Under the pieces are notes generated by a model. That model saw nothing but the letters and a program-made list of their open reading frames with translations. It was not told where the DNA came from and made no database searches. Below are positions 27,701 to 36,842 of a stretch of 64,000 nt of DNA, piece by piece. The translations under genes and the position numbers were made by a program. Within the stretch, counting starts at the first letter, position 1; each line of letters begins with the position of its first letter. This DNA comes from Natronospirales bacterium (GTDB lineage: Bacteria; Pseudomonadota; Gammaproteobacteria; Natronospirales; REEB76), in contig JAJYUH010000004.1 in assembly GCA_021792635.1 (NCBI GenBank), positions 54,572-118,571 on the forward strand, read 5' to 3'.

Positions 27701-28045
27701 CTGAATGCGCTCGTTGACAAGCTGGCGGTCCAGATAAATGTTCGTGCCGTCTTTGAAAACCACGACGATGGTGGACAACCCCACGGAGCTCGAGGAACGC
27801 ACCACCGCCACTCCCGGTGTGCCGTTGATGGCGGTTTCGAGCGGATAGGTGATCAGGGCCTCCACGTCCTGGGGCGCGAGTCCGGGCGCCTCTGTCTGCA
27901 CCACCACCTGGGGCGGCGCAAATTCAGGGAACACGTCCACCGACATCTGCTTCAAGGCGTAGCCGCCGGCGAGGAACAGGACCACCGTAATGGCGAGCAC
28001 CAATAACCGGTTATTGAGAGACCAGGCGATCAGGCGGTTGAACAT
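24752..28045 (-). CDS. Heavy-metal efflux RND pump (CzcA/CusA family)
   Basis: A 1097-residue inner-membrane proton/metal antiporter of the HME-RND class. It shows the family start NNRLLVLAITVVLFLAGGYAL, DVFPEFAPPQVVVQTEAPGL, two sets of transmembrane helices with large periplasmic loops, and the helix-4 segment GAVVDNGIITVENVVRRLR with the proton-relay Asp. About 70 residues between helices 6 and 7 form a Pro/Glu-rich cytoplasmic linker (residues about 495-565). Metal specificity is not readable; the attached cupredoxin remnant points to copper or silver. It is the third gene of the operon outer-membrane factor, fusion protein, pump. Confidence 0.9.
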   Translation of the reverse strand: MFNRLIAWSLNNRLLVLAITVVLFLAGGYALKQMSVDVFPEFAPPQVVVQTEAPGLAPQDVEALITYPLETAINGTPGVAVVRSSSSVGLSTIVVVFKDGTNIYLDRQLVNERIQDVASSLPAGTRQPIMLPVTSAVGWLVKYALTSKTVSPMQLRTISDWEIRPRILSLGGIASVVSIGGDVKQYQVRLNPERMLAYGVSAEEVRRALENTNFNVAGAFLQRGAEELIVSGQGRVKTLSDLKRTLVTERDGVSITIGNIAEVRLGSEIKRGDAAFSMQPAVIGTISKIYGADTLTTTAKVDKALAQIKKDLPAGVEMNTRVFRQADFIEAAIHNLKVALLEGALIVIAVLFLFLMNWRASFITFISMPASFVGGIIVMYFLGVGINAMTLGGLATAIGAVVDNGIITVENVVRRLRLNRNAIKPMPAMEVVFDAVQEILNSVFYATLILSVIFVPIFFLQGLAGRIFSPLGIAYIASMVASLVVAVTTVPALCYLLLVRRDERKESEHLSLPPSTEAPPDRGHPPVKQPPEPVVLHPMNAQELRADTPTVGKEREKETRFVIWLKGHFLKLLNASLAHPCWVVGIAAAFLVGALALLPFFGKSFLPEFHEGNYIIAMTTLPGTNLKESMRLGTQVRKTLLQYKQVVSIDQRAGRAELDEDAQPPNFSEFDVKLDFAKDPNMPPDELLRRVRADLANVPGAVFNVGQFIAHRMDEVQSGIRAQVAIKIFGDDLDELYTLGQQVQNIVQRVKGAVDVNLEQQIRVPQVSIHVDRTRASRYGVQVGGVLKDVEMYLNGETVSKVLEGQKTFDLYVRLDKAGRNSVSAMRNLLIDAPALGRGGKIPLREVADVSVQDEPYVINRENAKRRIVVSFNVQGRALGSVIGEVQTGIAKQIKLPPGYFVEYGGQFQSQQAADCVLAGFGLIALFAVLMLLYKVFGNFRESLLVLLNLPLAMIGGVVSLFLAGADMSTAAVIGFLTLFGIAARNGIILVTHYNQLRREGKPLKEVVVQGTLDRLVPVLMTAATAALGLIPLLWGSPVGKELERPLAQVVLGGLMTSTFLNMVVIPTLYNRIERWRKSRAVPNGPPSNGKSEETRS

Positions 28046-28048
28046 GGC

Positions 28049-28999
28049 TTAGTCCTCCGCCTTGAGCTGTCCGCCGGTAAGCCACAGCGTGTACAACTCC
28101 CGCGCCCCCTGGATCACCACTTCCTCGCCGGCCACGAGTGGCGAGTCAATTGCGGTGTATTCGCCGTCGGAAGCACCGACGGTCACCACCACGCGGCGGT
28201 ACTCGCTTGCCTCATGCACGAACACGAATTTTTCGCCATTCGCCTCGAGAATGGCGGCACTGGGCACGGCAAGCGCCGCCTGGTTGTCGTGCAGCACAAT
28301 ATCGGCACGAGCAAATAAATTCGGCCTGAGCAGACCCTGCTTGTTATCCAGCACGATCCAGATGACCACCGTGCGCGTCTGCGGATCAAGTGTCGGCCCC
28401 ACCAGACTGACGGTACCGGTGAAAGTCTTGTCCGGATAAGCCAGCAGCTCCACATAGGCCTTCTGCCCCACGTGCACCTTCTCCAAGTCTTCTTCGTACA
28501 CTTTGCCGACCACGCGCATGCGGGTGCGGTTACTCAAACGGAATAACGTGGTGTTGGGATCCACAGCTTGACCCACGATAATGTTGCGCGCATCAATCAC
28601 CCCATTCATGGGTGCTCGCACCATGACGGTAGGCGGGGGATTACCGACTGTCCGCGACTGGATCAGCGCAAGCCTGTCGCCCTTGCGCACGACCTCCCCC
28701 AGGTTGACGTACACCGCATCCACCCGGCCGCTGATACGCAGGCTCACATCGGCCTGTTCGTCGGGCAGGGCTTTCACTTCGCCGTTGACTTTGAGGAGAT
28801 CGGCGATGGGCCGCGGCTTGGCTTGTGCGAGTTCGAGCCCCAGTGCTTTGGTCTGAGCGGCAGTAAGAGAGACCGAGCCCCGGGTCGCACCGCCGAGCTT
28901 GATCTCCTCGCCGTGAGCGAATCCCGTGGCTGGCCACGTGACCGCGGTAATCAGCGCCAGTGCGACTGTAGCAACCATGTGACTATGAATGGACTGCAT
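28049..28999 (-). CDS. Membrane fusion protein of the metal efflux system
   Basis: A 316-residue periplasmic adaptor of the HlyD/CusB type. It has a signal peptide (ATVALALITAVTWPATGFAH), a barrel-sandwich with GEVKALPDEQADVSLRISGR and VMVRAPMNGVIDARNIIVGQ, and a beta-barrel portion KAYVELLAYPDKTFTGTVSL. It is shorter than CusB and lacks the N-terminal Met-rich metal site of that protein. It connects the outer-membrane factor to the RND pump. The gene is 3 bp upstream of the pump gene and 1 bp downstream of the factor gene. Confidence 0.9.
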   Translation of the reverse strand: MQSIHSHMVATVALALITAVTWPATGFAHGEEIKLGGATRGSVSLTAAQTKALGLELAQAKPRPIADLLKVNGEVKALPDEQADVSLRISGRVDAVYVNLGEVVRKGDRLALIQSRTVGNPPPTVMVRAPMNGVIDARNIIVGQAVDPNTTLFRLSNRTRMRVVGKVYEEDLEKVHVGQKAYVELLAYPDKTFTGTVSLVGPTLDPQTRTVVIWIVLDNKQGLLRPNLFARADIVLHDNQAALAVPSAAILEANGEKFVFVHEASEYRRVVVTVGASDGEYTAIDSPLVAGEEVVIQGARELYTLWLTGGQLKAED

Positions 29000-29000
29000 G

Positions 29001-30332
29001 TTAGCGGCCTCCAGATTGACCGGCAGAGGAATCCACCGGATGAGTCATGAGTGGCGTCCAGGTGGCTGCAGCGGTATTGAGCGCGGCAAGCGCCTGGAAA
29101 TATTGACCGAGGGCATCGGTATAGGCGGTGTTGAGTTCGTTTTCCTGGCGTTCGGCTTGAATGACTTCGACAATGGAAACTTGCCCCTGGCGATAAGCAT
29201 TGCGCGCCAATTCCGCGTTGCGGCGGCTGAGTGGCAAGGTACGCCTAGTGTAGGCGTTGAGCGCGGTGAGCAAGCGTGTCACTTGCGCGTATTCGCCCGC
29301 CACCTTGTTCTCAATGCGCAGTCGCAAGGCCGTCAGTTGCTCGCGCGCCCTTTCCTCGTCAGCCGCGGCTGCCGCAGTCGCTCCCTGGTTTCGGTTGAAA
29401 AGCGGCAACGGAATGGAGAGTGACAGCATGAGGGTCTTGTCTGCGGGTTGATACGGGGCACCCACAATCACGCGTTGGTTCTGCTGCACACCCAGCGCCA
29501 CGCTCCAGTCCTCCCAAGCGGAGGACTTGGCGAGCGCCAGTTCCGCTTGCGCCCGATCGGCGGTGAGAGCCAGCAGACGCAGATCGGGCCGCTCGCTGAG
29601 CGCCTGCTCAGTGAGTTGAGTCAATGGCAGCAATGGTGCGGCGGGTGGCGGCGTGCTATCGAGTGTGGGCGTTGCACTCGGCGGCAGCCCCAGCAGCGCG
29701 ACAAGCGTGGCAAGTGCCGCGATGCGCTCGCCCGTGAGCACGGTACGCTCCTGGCGCAGCCGCTCCAGTTCGAGCGATGCCGTGTTGACATCCAGCTCGG
29801 AGACCTCGCCCGCCCTCTGTCGCGCCCGTGAGGTACTTACCAGCGATTCATCAATGCCGATCAGACGGTCACGCAAGCTGATCTGCTGGTCGAAAGTGAC
29901 TACGTTGTAAAATGATGTCGCCACTTCACCCAAAAGCCGGCGTTCCACCTCGTTCACTTCGGCAAGCGCTCGCGCCACATCCACGCGGGCCACGCCCTTG
30001 GCACGGCTGATGCGTCCGGCGATGGGAAAGTCCTGGCTGATACCGACCGAGCGGGTGTACTCGTCGGCATTGTTGAAGGGTCCGCCGGTATCGTTGCTGA
30101 GGACCAGCCGCGGATTGGGCCAGAGCCCGGCCTGTTCCAGCCGGCCGCGTGCCGCATCCACGGCGCTGCGCGCCGCCCGCAGATCCTGGTTGCGAACCAG
30201 CGCCTCGAGCATGGCCCGCTCCAGCGTGAGGCCCTGAGCAAGTGCTGCACCGCTCCACGCGAGCAGTACCGTCAAAAGCAGCGGCAGAAACCGGCCGCCG
30301 CGGCGCACCAGGCGCCGGATAAGCGATGACAT
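29001..30332 (-). CDS. TolC-like outer-membrane efflux protein
   Basis: A 443-residue outer-membrane channel of the TolC/CusC/CzcC class. A signal peptide (LLPLLLTVLLAWSGAALAQG) is followed by two repeated helical halves: LTLERAMLEALVRNQDLRAA begins the first and LTEQALSERPDLRLLALTAD begins the second. It should form the trimeric exit duct of the efflux system. It is the first of the three core pump genes; only 80 bp separate it from the small secreted-protein gene upstream. Confidence 0.9.
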   Translation of the reverse strand: MSSLIRRLVRRGGRFLPLLLTVLLAWSGAALAQGLTLERAMLEALVRNQDLRAARSAVDAARGRLEQAGLWPNPRLVLSNDTGGPFNNADEYTRSVGISQDFPIAGRISRAKGVARVDVARALAEVNEVERRLLGEVATSFYNVVTFDQQISLRDRLIGIDESLVSTSRARQRAGEVSELDVNTASLELERLRQERTVLTGERIAALATLVALLGLPPSATPTLDSTPPPAAPLLPLTQLTEQALSERPDLRLLALTADRAQAELALAKSSAWEDWSVALGVQQNQRVIVGAPYQPADKTLMLSLSIPLPLFNRNQGATAAAAADEERAREQLTALRLRIENKVAGEYAQVTRLLTALNAYTRRTLPLSRRNAELARNAYRQGQVSIVEVIQAERQENELNTAYTDALGQYFQALAALNTAAATWTPLMTHPVDSSAGQSGGR

Positions 30333-30412
30333 GTATAAAACTCCACCATGACGATGATCATGAACACCCGCGTCTGCGCGGGGTTACGCGGAGCCGCCCA
30401 TGGGCGGCACGA

Positions 30413-30832
30413 TCAAGTCATGCGCGGAGGAGCGTGGGGCCAGAGAGGAGAAATGTACCGCGGTGATGGCGGCGGCGGAGAGGAAAATGACGGCTGTAGC
30501 GTTTTCCAGACCACACGCCGCAGAGCCGACAGGGCGGGAGGCGGCACAGCACTTGGCGCTGACGTGCCGGAACGCAGATGACCCGCCACCGGCACGGCAT
30601 AGCGCGCGGTAGGAACTTGCGCATGATCAAACAGGTGGAAGCAGACATCGCCGTCTGGATGACCCGCCGGCTGATGCACGGCGACGGAACCCGGCAGTTC
30701 CGCCTGCGCGGGCGGGCAGACCGCCCACGAACCCAGCCATGCGATGGCCAGAAGCGCGGTCGTGACGCGGCGCCACCGCGGGTAACGCAGAGAGACGCGA
30801 CGGAAGACGGAGGTTGCGCTGTTCGTGAGCAT
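30413..30832 (-). CDS. Small secreted protein at head of efflux operon
   Basis: A 139-residue protein with a likely signal peptide (VTTALLAIAWLGSWAVCPPA). The mature part has two His-containing motifs, HQPAGHPDGDVCFHLFDHAQ, which could bind metal, and a Pro-rich C-terminus. I do not recognise the family by name; small proteins of this sort are common upstream of HME-RND genes. It is on the same strand as, and just upstream of, the TolC-like gene. Another frame in this region is also open, so the assignment is moderate. Confidence 0.5.
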   Translation of the reverse strand: MLTNSATSVFRRVSLRYPRWRRVTTALLAIAWLGSWAVCPPAQAELPGSVAVHQPAGHPDGDVCFHLFDHAQVPTARYAVPVAGHLRSGTSAPSAVPPPALSALRRVVWKTLQPSFSSPPPPSPRYISPLWPHAPPRMT

Positions 30833-30895
30833 ATGCGTCGGAGATTATTCGGCAACCTGCTGCGTCTGTCAAACAGCCGGAGTCGGCCGGCACGA

Positions 30896-31927
30896 TTACA
30901 GGCTGCGCCGGAGAACTTCGTCCACGCTGATGTGATTGAGGCAGTTCATGTGTCCCAGGGGACACTCACGCTGGAAACAGGGGCTGCAATCCAGGCGCAG
31001 ATAGACGATTTCCGCCCTGTCGGTAAGCGGCGGGGTGTAATCCGGTGAGGAAGAGCCGTAGATAGCCACCACTTTCACGCCCACGGCGGTGGCGATGTGC
31101 ATGAGGCCCGAATCATTGGTGACCGCGGTTTCCGCCAGCGCCAGCAGATCCACCACGTCTTCCAGCCTGGTGCTGCCGCAAAGATTCACCACGCGCTCGC
31201 CAGCGATACGCGTGATTTCCTCACCCAGGGATTGTTCCCGCACCGAACCGAACACCCACACCTGTTTGCCGGAAGCCAGTAGCTGCTTTGCCAGCTCGCC
31301 GTAACGCTCCACCGGCCAGCGCTTAGAAGGTCCGTACTCGGCCCCCGGCATCATGGCGACGATGGGCGAATCCCGGTTCAAGGCCAGCTTGTCCAGTAGG
31401 GCATTTTGATTTTGCGTGTCCACCCGCAGTTGTGGCTGGGGAATATTCGCCGGTGGCAGCGGTGCATCACGCGCGAGACCCAGGGCCACGAACCGCTGCA
31501 CCGTCCGGGCAAGTTTGGTCTTATCCAGCGCTCGTATGTCGTTGATGAGACCGTAACGCCATTCGCCACGGTAACCGGTGCGCTTGGGAATGCCTGCGAA
31601 GAACGGCACCAGCGCCGACTTCCAGGAACGCGGCATGACAATGGCCCAATCGTGACGTCCCCGCAGCAAACGACCCAGCCGCCGGCGTGCGCCGAGACCG
31701 AACTCGCCATGGCCCAGCGGCAGCGTCACCGCGCTGCGCACCTCCGGCATGCGCGCCAAAAGCGGCTTCGACCAGGCGGGCGCCAGCACGTCAATTTCGC
31801 AATCCGGGAAGCGTCGTTTCAGCGTGATGCACAGACTCTGCGCCATCACCATGTCGCCGATCCAGGCGGGACCGACAATCAAGGTACGGGGAGAAGTACC
31901 ACGTGCTGCGTGCTGGGGGTGGTTCAC
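30896..31927 (-). CDS. waaF: ADP-heptose:LPS heptosyltransferase II
   Basis: WaaF adds the second heptose to the LPS inner core. The 343-residue GT-B protein of family GT9 begins (GTG at 31927) with a short extension before TLIVGPAWIGDMVMAQSLCI; further landmarks are SALVPFFAGIPKRTGYRGEW, PGAEYGPSKRWP and TAVTNDSGLMHIATA with HEGD-like substrate contacts. It ends in SCSPCFQRECPLGHMNCL, the Cys-rich tail of heptosyltransferases. It follows hldD by 3 bp in an LPS-core operon. Confidence 0.93.
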   Translation of the reverse strand: MNHPQHAARGTSPRTLIVGPAWIGDMVMAQSLCITLKRRFPDCEIDVLAPAWSKPLLARMPEVRSAVTLPLGHGEFGLGARRRLGRLLRGRHDWAIVMPRSWKSALVPFFAGIPKRTGYRGEWRYGLINDIRALDKTKLARTVQRFVALGLARDAPLPPANIPQPQLRVDTQNQNALLDKLALNRDSPIVAMMPGAEYGPSKRWPVERYGELAKQLLASGKQVWVFGSVREQSLGEEITRIAGERVVNLCGSTRLEDVVDLLALAETAVTNDSGLMHIATAVGVKVVAIYGSSSPDYTPPLTDRAEIVYLRLDCSPCFQRECPLGHMNCLNHISVDEVLRRSL

Positions 31928-31930
31928 GCT

Positions 31931-32884
31931 TCAGCCCCTACCGGGGTTCAGCCACTCCATGTACTTCTGCACGCCTTGCTCCACAGTCATGAACTGCTGC
32001 TCACAGCCGACGGCACGCAGCGCGCTCACGTCGGCCTCGGTGAAACTCTGGTAGCGGCCCTTGAGATTCTCCGGGAACGGGATGTACTCGATCTTGCCCT
32101 TGCCGTGGAATTTGATCACGGCGTTGGCCACGTCGTTGAAGGTCTGGCTGCAACCGGTGCCCAGATTGAAGATACCCGAGACCCTGGGATGGTCCAGCGC
32201 CCACAGGTTCACGGCACACACGTCATCCACATGGATGAAATCTCGGCGCTGTTCGCCGTCCGCGTAGCCGCCGCTGCCCTCGAACAGCCGGCACTTGCCG
32301 TCCGCCAGGATCTGGTTATTGAAGTGGAAGGCGGTGCTCGCCATTTCGCCCTTGTGCTGCTCACGTGGGCCGTACACGTTGAAGTAGCGGAAGCCCACTA
32401 CCTGGCTCTTGGGCGCAGTCTTCAAGCGCCGGCGTACGTACTGATCGAACAGGAATTTGGAGTAGCCGTACATATTGAGGGGCGCCTCATGCTGGCGCTC
32501 CTCCTTGAACACCGTGCCTGCACCATATACCGATGCCGAAGAGGCATAGAGGAAGGGGATATTGCGCGCCAGGCAATGTTCAAGCAGCGCCTTGGAATAC
32601 TCGTAATTCACTGCCATCATGTACTGGCCGTTCCACTCGGTGGTTTCGGAACAGGCGCCGTTGTGGAACACCGCCTCGATGGGTCCGAGGCCAACGCCAC
32701 TTGCGACCTGCTGCAAAAAGGTATCCTTGTCACGGTAGTCGGCGACCTCCGCCTCCACTATATTCTTGAATTTGGTGCCGTCCCTGAGATCGTCCACCAC
32801 AATGATGTCGGACTGGCCGCGCTTATTGAGCGCCAGCACCAGGTTGCTGCCCACGAAGCCTGCGCCGCCGGTGACGATAATCAT
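31931..32884 (-). CDS. hldD: ADP-L-glycero-D-manno-heptose 6-epimerase
   Basis: HldD makes the heptose donor used by WaaF. The 317-residue short-chain dehydrogenase-like protein has the NADP-binding [20 protein letters not shown], the catalytic [14 protein letters not shown] (Tyr-Lys) and [19 protein letters not shown]. Length and motifs match the family. It overlaps the upstream glycosyltransferase gene by 4 bp and lies just before waaF, so enzyme and transferase are made together. Confidence 0.96.
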   Translation of the reverse strand: MIIVTGGAGFVGSNLVLALNKRGQSDIIVVDDLRDGTKFKNIVEAEVADYRDKDTFLQQVASGVGLGPIEAVFHNGACSETTEWNGQYMMAVNYEYSKALLEHCLARNIPFLYASSASVYGAGTVFKEERQHEAPLNMYGYSKFLFDQYVRRRLKTAPKSQVVGFRYFNVYGPREQHKGEMASTAFHFNNQILADGKCRLFEGSGGYADGEQRRDFIHVDDVCAVNLWALDHPRVSGIFNLGTGCSQTFNDVANAVIKFHGKGKIEYIPFPENLKGRYQSFTEADVSALRAVGCEQQFMTVEQGVQKYMEWLNPGRG

Positions 32885-33639
32885 GCTTGCTCTCGCTTCG
32901 AGTAAATCACCATATATTTATAGAACACCCCATTCGCCTCGGAGACCGAGATCAGCAGCCCGCGCCAGCCGTCCAGCATACCGAGTCGCAGAAAGTAGGC
33001 GCGAATAAAGGCCCAGACAGTCTTGAGGCAAATGATAACCGGCGGATAAGTGCGCGTGGACTCGCCCGCTTTGAGCATGGTATAGCGGTGCATCTTCACC
33101 AGGAAATCTCCGGCATCGCGCATGGCAGTGTGACGCAGCGCGCCGCTGAGCCGCAGCGGCTGCTCGCCGGACGCGAGCCCCACCTTCTCATGCACCGCCG
33201 CGTCCGTGAACTGGTGCGTACCGCGGTGGTACAGGCGCGTAAGCCACTGGCTGCCCCAGCCCGCGTGGCGCACACGCTTGCCCAGCAGGTAATTCCAGCG
33301 CTCCACCGCATACACCTGCTCCGGTTTGTCGAGAGCCAGGCCCGACAGGCTCGCGGCCAGGCCCGCGTCCACCACTTCGTCCGCATCCAGCGAGAAAATC
33401 CAGTCGTTGCGCGCCAGCGCAGCCGCGGTGTTGCGGGTGGGACCGAAACCCCTGAACTCGCCTTGCTGGATGCGTACATTGGCATAGCGTGCGGCGATCG
33501 AGAGCGTGTCGTCCCGGGAACCGTTGTCGTACACCAGCACTTCGCCGAACTCGCGCACGCTATCCAGTGTCGCGGCCAGCGTCGCCTCTGCATCGCGCAC
33601 CATGAGTACCACGGAAATACGGGAAAGCGCACTGATCAT
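32881..33639 (-). CDS. Family 2 glycosyltransferase (WaaE/KdtX-like)
   Basis: A 252-residue GT-A enzyme. It has the nucleotide-sugar fold start [20 protein letters not shown], the metal-binding [10 protein letters not shown] and the acceptor region VHEKVGL. It resembles WaaE/KdtX, which in other bacteria adds glucose to heptose in the LPS core. A ribosome site (GGGAGGTG) precedes the ATG at 33639. Overlap with hldD supports an LPS-core role; the donor sugar is inferred, not seen. Confidence 0.82.
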   Translation of the reverse strand: MISALSRISVVLMVRDAEATLAATLDSVREFGEVLVYDNGSRDDTLSIAARYANVRIQQGEFRGFGPTRNTAAALARNDWIFSLDADEVVDAGLAASLSGLALDKPEQVYAVERWNYLLGKRVRHAGWGSQWLTRLYHRGTHQFTDAAVHEKVGLASGEQPLRLSGALRHTAMRDAGDFLVKMHRYTMLKAGESTRTYPPVIICLKTVWAFIRAYFLRLGMLDGWRGLLISVSEANGVFYKYMVIYSKREQA

Positions 33640-33660
33640 GACACCTCCCGCGGAGAATGC

Positions 33661-33891
33661 TTAGTCAACCAGGGTGTACTCGGCCCCGCAGTAGGGGCAC
33701 TCGACCTCGCCGCCGGCCTCCAGGGTCAGGAACACCCGCGGGTGGGAGTTCCACAGGCTCATGCCGTCCATGGGACAGTGCAGCGGTAGATCCTTGCGGG
33801 TCACGGCGTAATGACGGCGGGCATTCGGGGTGGCTTGCCCCTCTTGCCCGACGACGGCGGCTTTGGTCACGGTTACACCTCGGTAATCCAT
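33661..33891 (-). CDS. zf-CHCC zinc-finger domain protein
   Basis: A 76-residue protein with one zinc-binding domain in the C-terminal half. The likely ligands are the Cys of LHCPMDG, the His of NSHPRVFL and the two Cys of VECPYCGAEY, the CHCC pattern also found in the NDUFS6 subunit of complex I. In gammaproteobacteria this small gene is often between LPS-core and glnE/ilvE genes, as here. Function in bacteria is unknown. A GTG a few codons after the ATG at 33891 is an alternative start. Confidence 0.85.
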   Translation of the reverse strand: MDYRGVTVTKAAVVGQEGQATPNARRHYAVTRKDLPLHCPMDGMSLWNSHPRVFLTLEAGGEVECPYCGAEYTLVD

Positions 33892-33915
33892 GAAACGGGG
33901 CGTGATTATATCAAG

Positions 33916-36828
33916 CTACTCCGCACTCCCGGCCGGAGCCGCGCCGATGATCTGCTCCCACAGGACCCGCACCCGGCTGCGCCGGGGTTCCGCTTCCGCC
34001 GCCGGCATGCGCGCCGGCCGGCCCTCCAGGCTGCGGCGGTGCACGATACGCCGGAAATCCCGGTAGGTGTCGGCGAGAAATTCGCCCGTGTCCGCATCCA
34101 GAACGCCGCTGCTGACCAATCCCTCCAGATTGCGGATGTTGTCGGTCCAGTCCAGCAGCGAGGCATGGGCCGCCGCATGGCGCAACACCAGATACTGCAC
34201 CAGGAATTCGATATCGGTGAGGCCGCCGGCATCCAACTTGATATCGAACTCCTCACCGGCGTGGGCATGCTCCCGCAACATGCGCGCACGCATCAGCGAA
34301 ACTTCGCGCTTGAGTGCCTCGCCGTCCCGCGGCCGGCCGAGCACTTCGCAGCGCAGCCTGCTGAACGCCTCGCTCACCGCGGCATCGCCCGCCACCGGTC
34401 GCGCCCGCAGCAGAGCCTGATGCTCCCAGGGCCAGGCCTGCTCGCGCTGGTAACGGGCGAAGCCCTCCAGTCCGCTGACAATGAGCCCCACCGCACCGCT
34501 GGGCCGCAGGCGCGTATCCACCTCATAGAGCACGCCCGAGGTGGTGGGAATGGACAGGATATTGATGACGCGCTGCGCGAGACGCGTGAAGAACTCGTTG
34601 TTGTCCAGCGGACGCGTACCGCGTGTCTGCTGATCTTCTCCGTCGCTGTCATGCAGGAACACCAGATCGAGATCGGAGCCGTAACCCAACTCGAGGCCGG
34701 CGAGCTTGCCGTAGGCGATGATGCCGAAGTGCGCACGGCGCTCGCCCCCGCTGTCACGGCACCGGGGTTCGCCATGGCGCGAGCTCAGGTGCTGCCAGGC
34801 GATCTCCAGCGCCTTCTGGACCACCTGCTCTGCGATCCAAGTAAGGAAATCGCTGACGCGCATGAGCGGCACGTTACCGGCAAGGTCCGCCGCCGCCACC
34901 CGCACCACCGCCGTCTGCTGGAACTGGCGCAGCGCATCCATCTGACCTTCCAGATCGTCGGCAGCAATGCCGGCGAGCGCGCTTTGCAGTTCCGCGTGCA
35001 GGGATTCCTGGGAGGGAAATTCGTTGAACACGCGCGGATCAATCAATTCATCCAGCAACAGCGGCGCACGTGCCACCATGTCGGCAAGCCAGACGCTGCC
35101 CGAGGCGAGCCGCGCCAGATGCTCCAGCGTCGTGGGATTCTCGAGGAGCAGCGCGAGATAGGTGGAACGTTTCGCAATGGCTTCCACCACCCGCAGCAGT
35201 CGCTTGAAAGTCTCGCCCGGATCGGGAGTGCTGCGCGCTACCTCGAAAAGCCGTGGCAGCAGTTCATCCAGGCGCTTGCGCCCGCGCTCACCCAGTGCCC
35301 GCGGCAGCGGCCCTTCACGCAACTGCTGCAACCGCTGCAGGATTTCCCCAGGTTGTGCATACCCGGAATCGGCCAGCAGCCTGCCGGCTTCCGCGTCCGT
35401 GAGTGCGCCACGCCACAAAGCCGTAAAGGACGATTCCTTGCGCTGCTGTTCCCGCGCTGCATGGGGCGCGACGAACACATTTTCAAAAATCCGCTGCACC
35501 TGACGGCGATGCCCATCCAGAACCTGGCTGAATAACGGCCAATCGGCATATCCCATGGACCAGGCGAGTCTTGCCCGGCTTTCTTCGTCTTTTGGCAATT
35601 CATGGGTCTGCTCATCCTTGTATTCCTGCAGCCGGTTCTCCACCCGCCGCAGGAATTCATACGCCGCGATAAGCGCAGCAGCCTCTGCCTGTTTCAGATA
35701 ATCGGCCCGCCCCAGATGGCGCAACACGGGAACAATACCGCGCTCCCGCAATTGCGGCTCACGGCCACCGCGGATCAACTGGAATACCTGGCCGGTGAAT
35801 TCGATCTCGCGGATACCGCCGCGGCCGAGTTTGATATTTTCCTCGAGTCCGCGCCGCGCCACTTCCTGCATGATGAGCTGCTTCATCTCGCGCAACGCAT
35901 CGAAGGCATTGAAATCCAGGTAACGCCGATACACGAACGGCCGCAGCATGGCCAGCAATCGCCCGCCCTGGGCCAGGTCGCCGGCTACCGGTCGCGCCTT
36001 GATGAAGGCATAGCGTTCCCATTCGCGGCCGTGATTCTGGTAATAGGTCTCCATGGCATTGAAGCTGAGTGCGAGCGGTCCGGCCTCACCGAAAGGCCTG
36101 AGGCGGAGGTCCACGCGGAAGACGAAGCCGTCCGCTGTCATCTCATCCAGCGCCCACACCAGTTTCTGAGCGAGACGTGCGAAGTATTCCTCGTTGTCGA
36201 GCAGTTTCGGGCCGTCGCTGGCGCCGTTTTCTGGGTAAGCAAAGATGAGATCAATATCCGAGGAGAAATTCAGTTCGTGGGCGCCCAGTTTGCCCATACC
36301 CAGCACCACCAGCCTCTGTGGCTCGCCTTGCGCGTTGCGCGCCACGCCGTGACGTTGCACGTGCCCGCACGACAACACGCCAAGCGCACCGTTCACGCAG
36401 GCGTCCGCCAGATCGGAAAGATCGTGCAGGGTTTCCTCCAGGTCCGCCCAGCCGGCCAGGTCGCGCCAGGCGATGCGTACCATCTCGCGCCGGCGGATGT
36501 CGCGCAGCGCAGGTATCAATGCGTCTTCGTTCTGGACATGGCTCAGGATCGCGCCGACCCGCGATGCTGGCGAGCCGGCGGTATGCAAAGTCCCCGAATC
36601 CAGGAGATCAGTCAGCAACCGGGGATGACGGATACAACTCTGGGCTGCAAATTCGCTGCATACCCACACCCGCGATAACGACGCCCGCACCGTTGCAGGC
36701 AATTCCGGGAGCGCCGTCAGCGACTGCTGCCAGCGTTCCCAGGTTGGGCGCAAAGCTTGCGGAATGGCGTCTGCTGTTGTCACGATGGAATGAATTATCG
36801 GTGATTCTAGGCGGCAACCTGACTTCAC
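33916..36828 (-). CDS. glnE: Bifunctional glutamine-synthetase adenylyltransferase/deadenylase
   Basis: GlnE adds or removes AMP on glutamine synthetase in response to nitrogen. The 970-residue product shows two nucleotidyltransferase domains: the N-terminal with NFSSDIDLIFAYPENG (about residue 190) and the C-terminal with LGYGSDLDLVFLHDSDG (about residue 710), each with the G-x-D-x-D metal site, and helical GlnD-PII-like linkers between. The length is normal for the family. Start is uncertain: GTG at 36828 and GTG at 36783 are both possible. It is divergent from rlmL with only 14 bp between the starts. Confidence 0.95.
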   Translation of the reverse strand: MKSGCRLESPIIHSIVTTADAIPQALRPTWERWQQSLTALPELPATVRASLSRVWVCSEFAAQSCIRHPRLLTDLLDSGTLHTAGSPASRVGAILSHVQNEDALIPALRDIRRREMVRIAWRDLAGWADLEETLHDLSDLADACVNGALGVLSCGHVQRHGVARNAQGEPQRLVVLGMGKLGAHELNFSSDIDLIFAYPENGASDGPKLLDNEEYFARLAQKLVWALDEMTADGFVFRVDLRLRPFGEAGPLALSFNAMETYYQNHGREWERYAFIKARPVAGDLAQGGRLLAMLRPFVYRRYLDFNAFDALREMKQLIMQEVARRGLEENIKLGRGGIREIEFTGQVFQLIRGGREPQLRERGIVPVLRHLGRADYLKQAEAAALIAAYEFLRRVENRLQEYKDEQTHELPKDEESRARLAWSMGYADWPLFSQVLDGHRRQVQRIFENVFVAPHAAREQQRKESSFTALWRGALTDAEAGRLLADSGYAQPGEILQRLQQLREGPLPRALGERGRKRLDELLPRLFEVARSTPDPGETFKRLLRVVEAIAKRSTYLALLLENPTTLEHLARLASGSVWLADMVARAPLLLDELIDPRVFNEFPSQESLHAELQSALAGIAADDLEGQMDALRQFQQTAVVRVAAADLAGNVPLMRVSDFLTWIAEQVVQKALEIAWQHLSSRHGEPRCRDSGGERRAHFGIIAYGKLAGLELGYGSDLDLVFLHDSDGEDQQTRGTRPLDNNEFFTRLAQRVINILSIPTTSGVLYEVDTRLRPSGAVGLIVSGLEGFARYQREQAWPWEHQALLRARPVAGDAAVSEAFSRLRCEVLGRPRDGEALKREVSLMRARMLREHAHAGEEFDIKLDAGGLTDIEFLVQYLVLRHAAAHASLLDWTDNIRNLEGLVSSGVLDADTGEFLADTYRDFRRIVHRRSLEGRPARMPAAEAEPRRSRVRVLWEQIIGAAPAGSAE

Positions 36829-36842
36829 TGTAACCTAATCCC

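Noticed and set aside
33811..35535. 574-codon plus-strand frame inside glnE
   Set aside because: Antisense shadow of glnE; no domains recognised.
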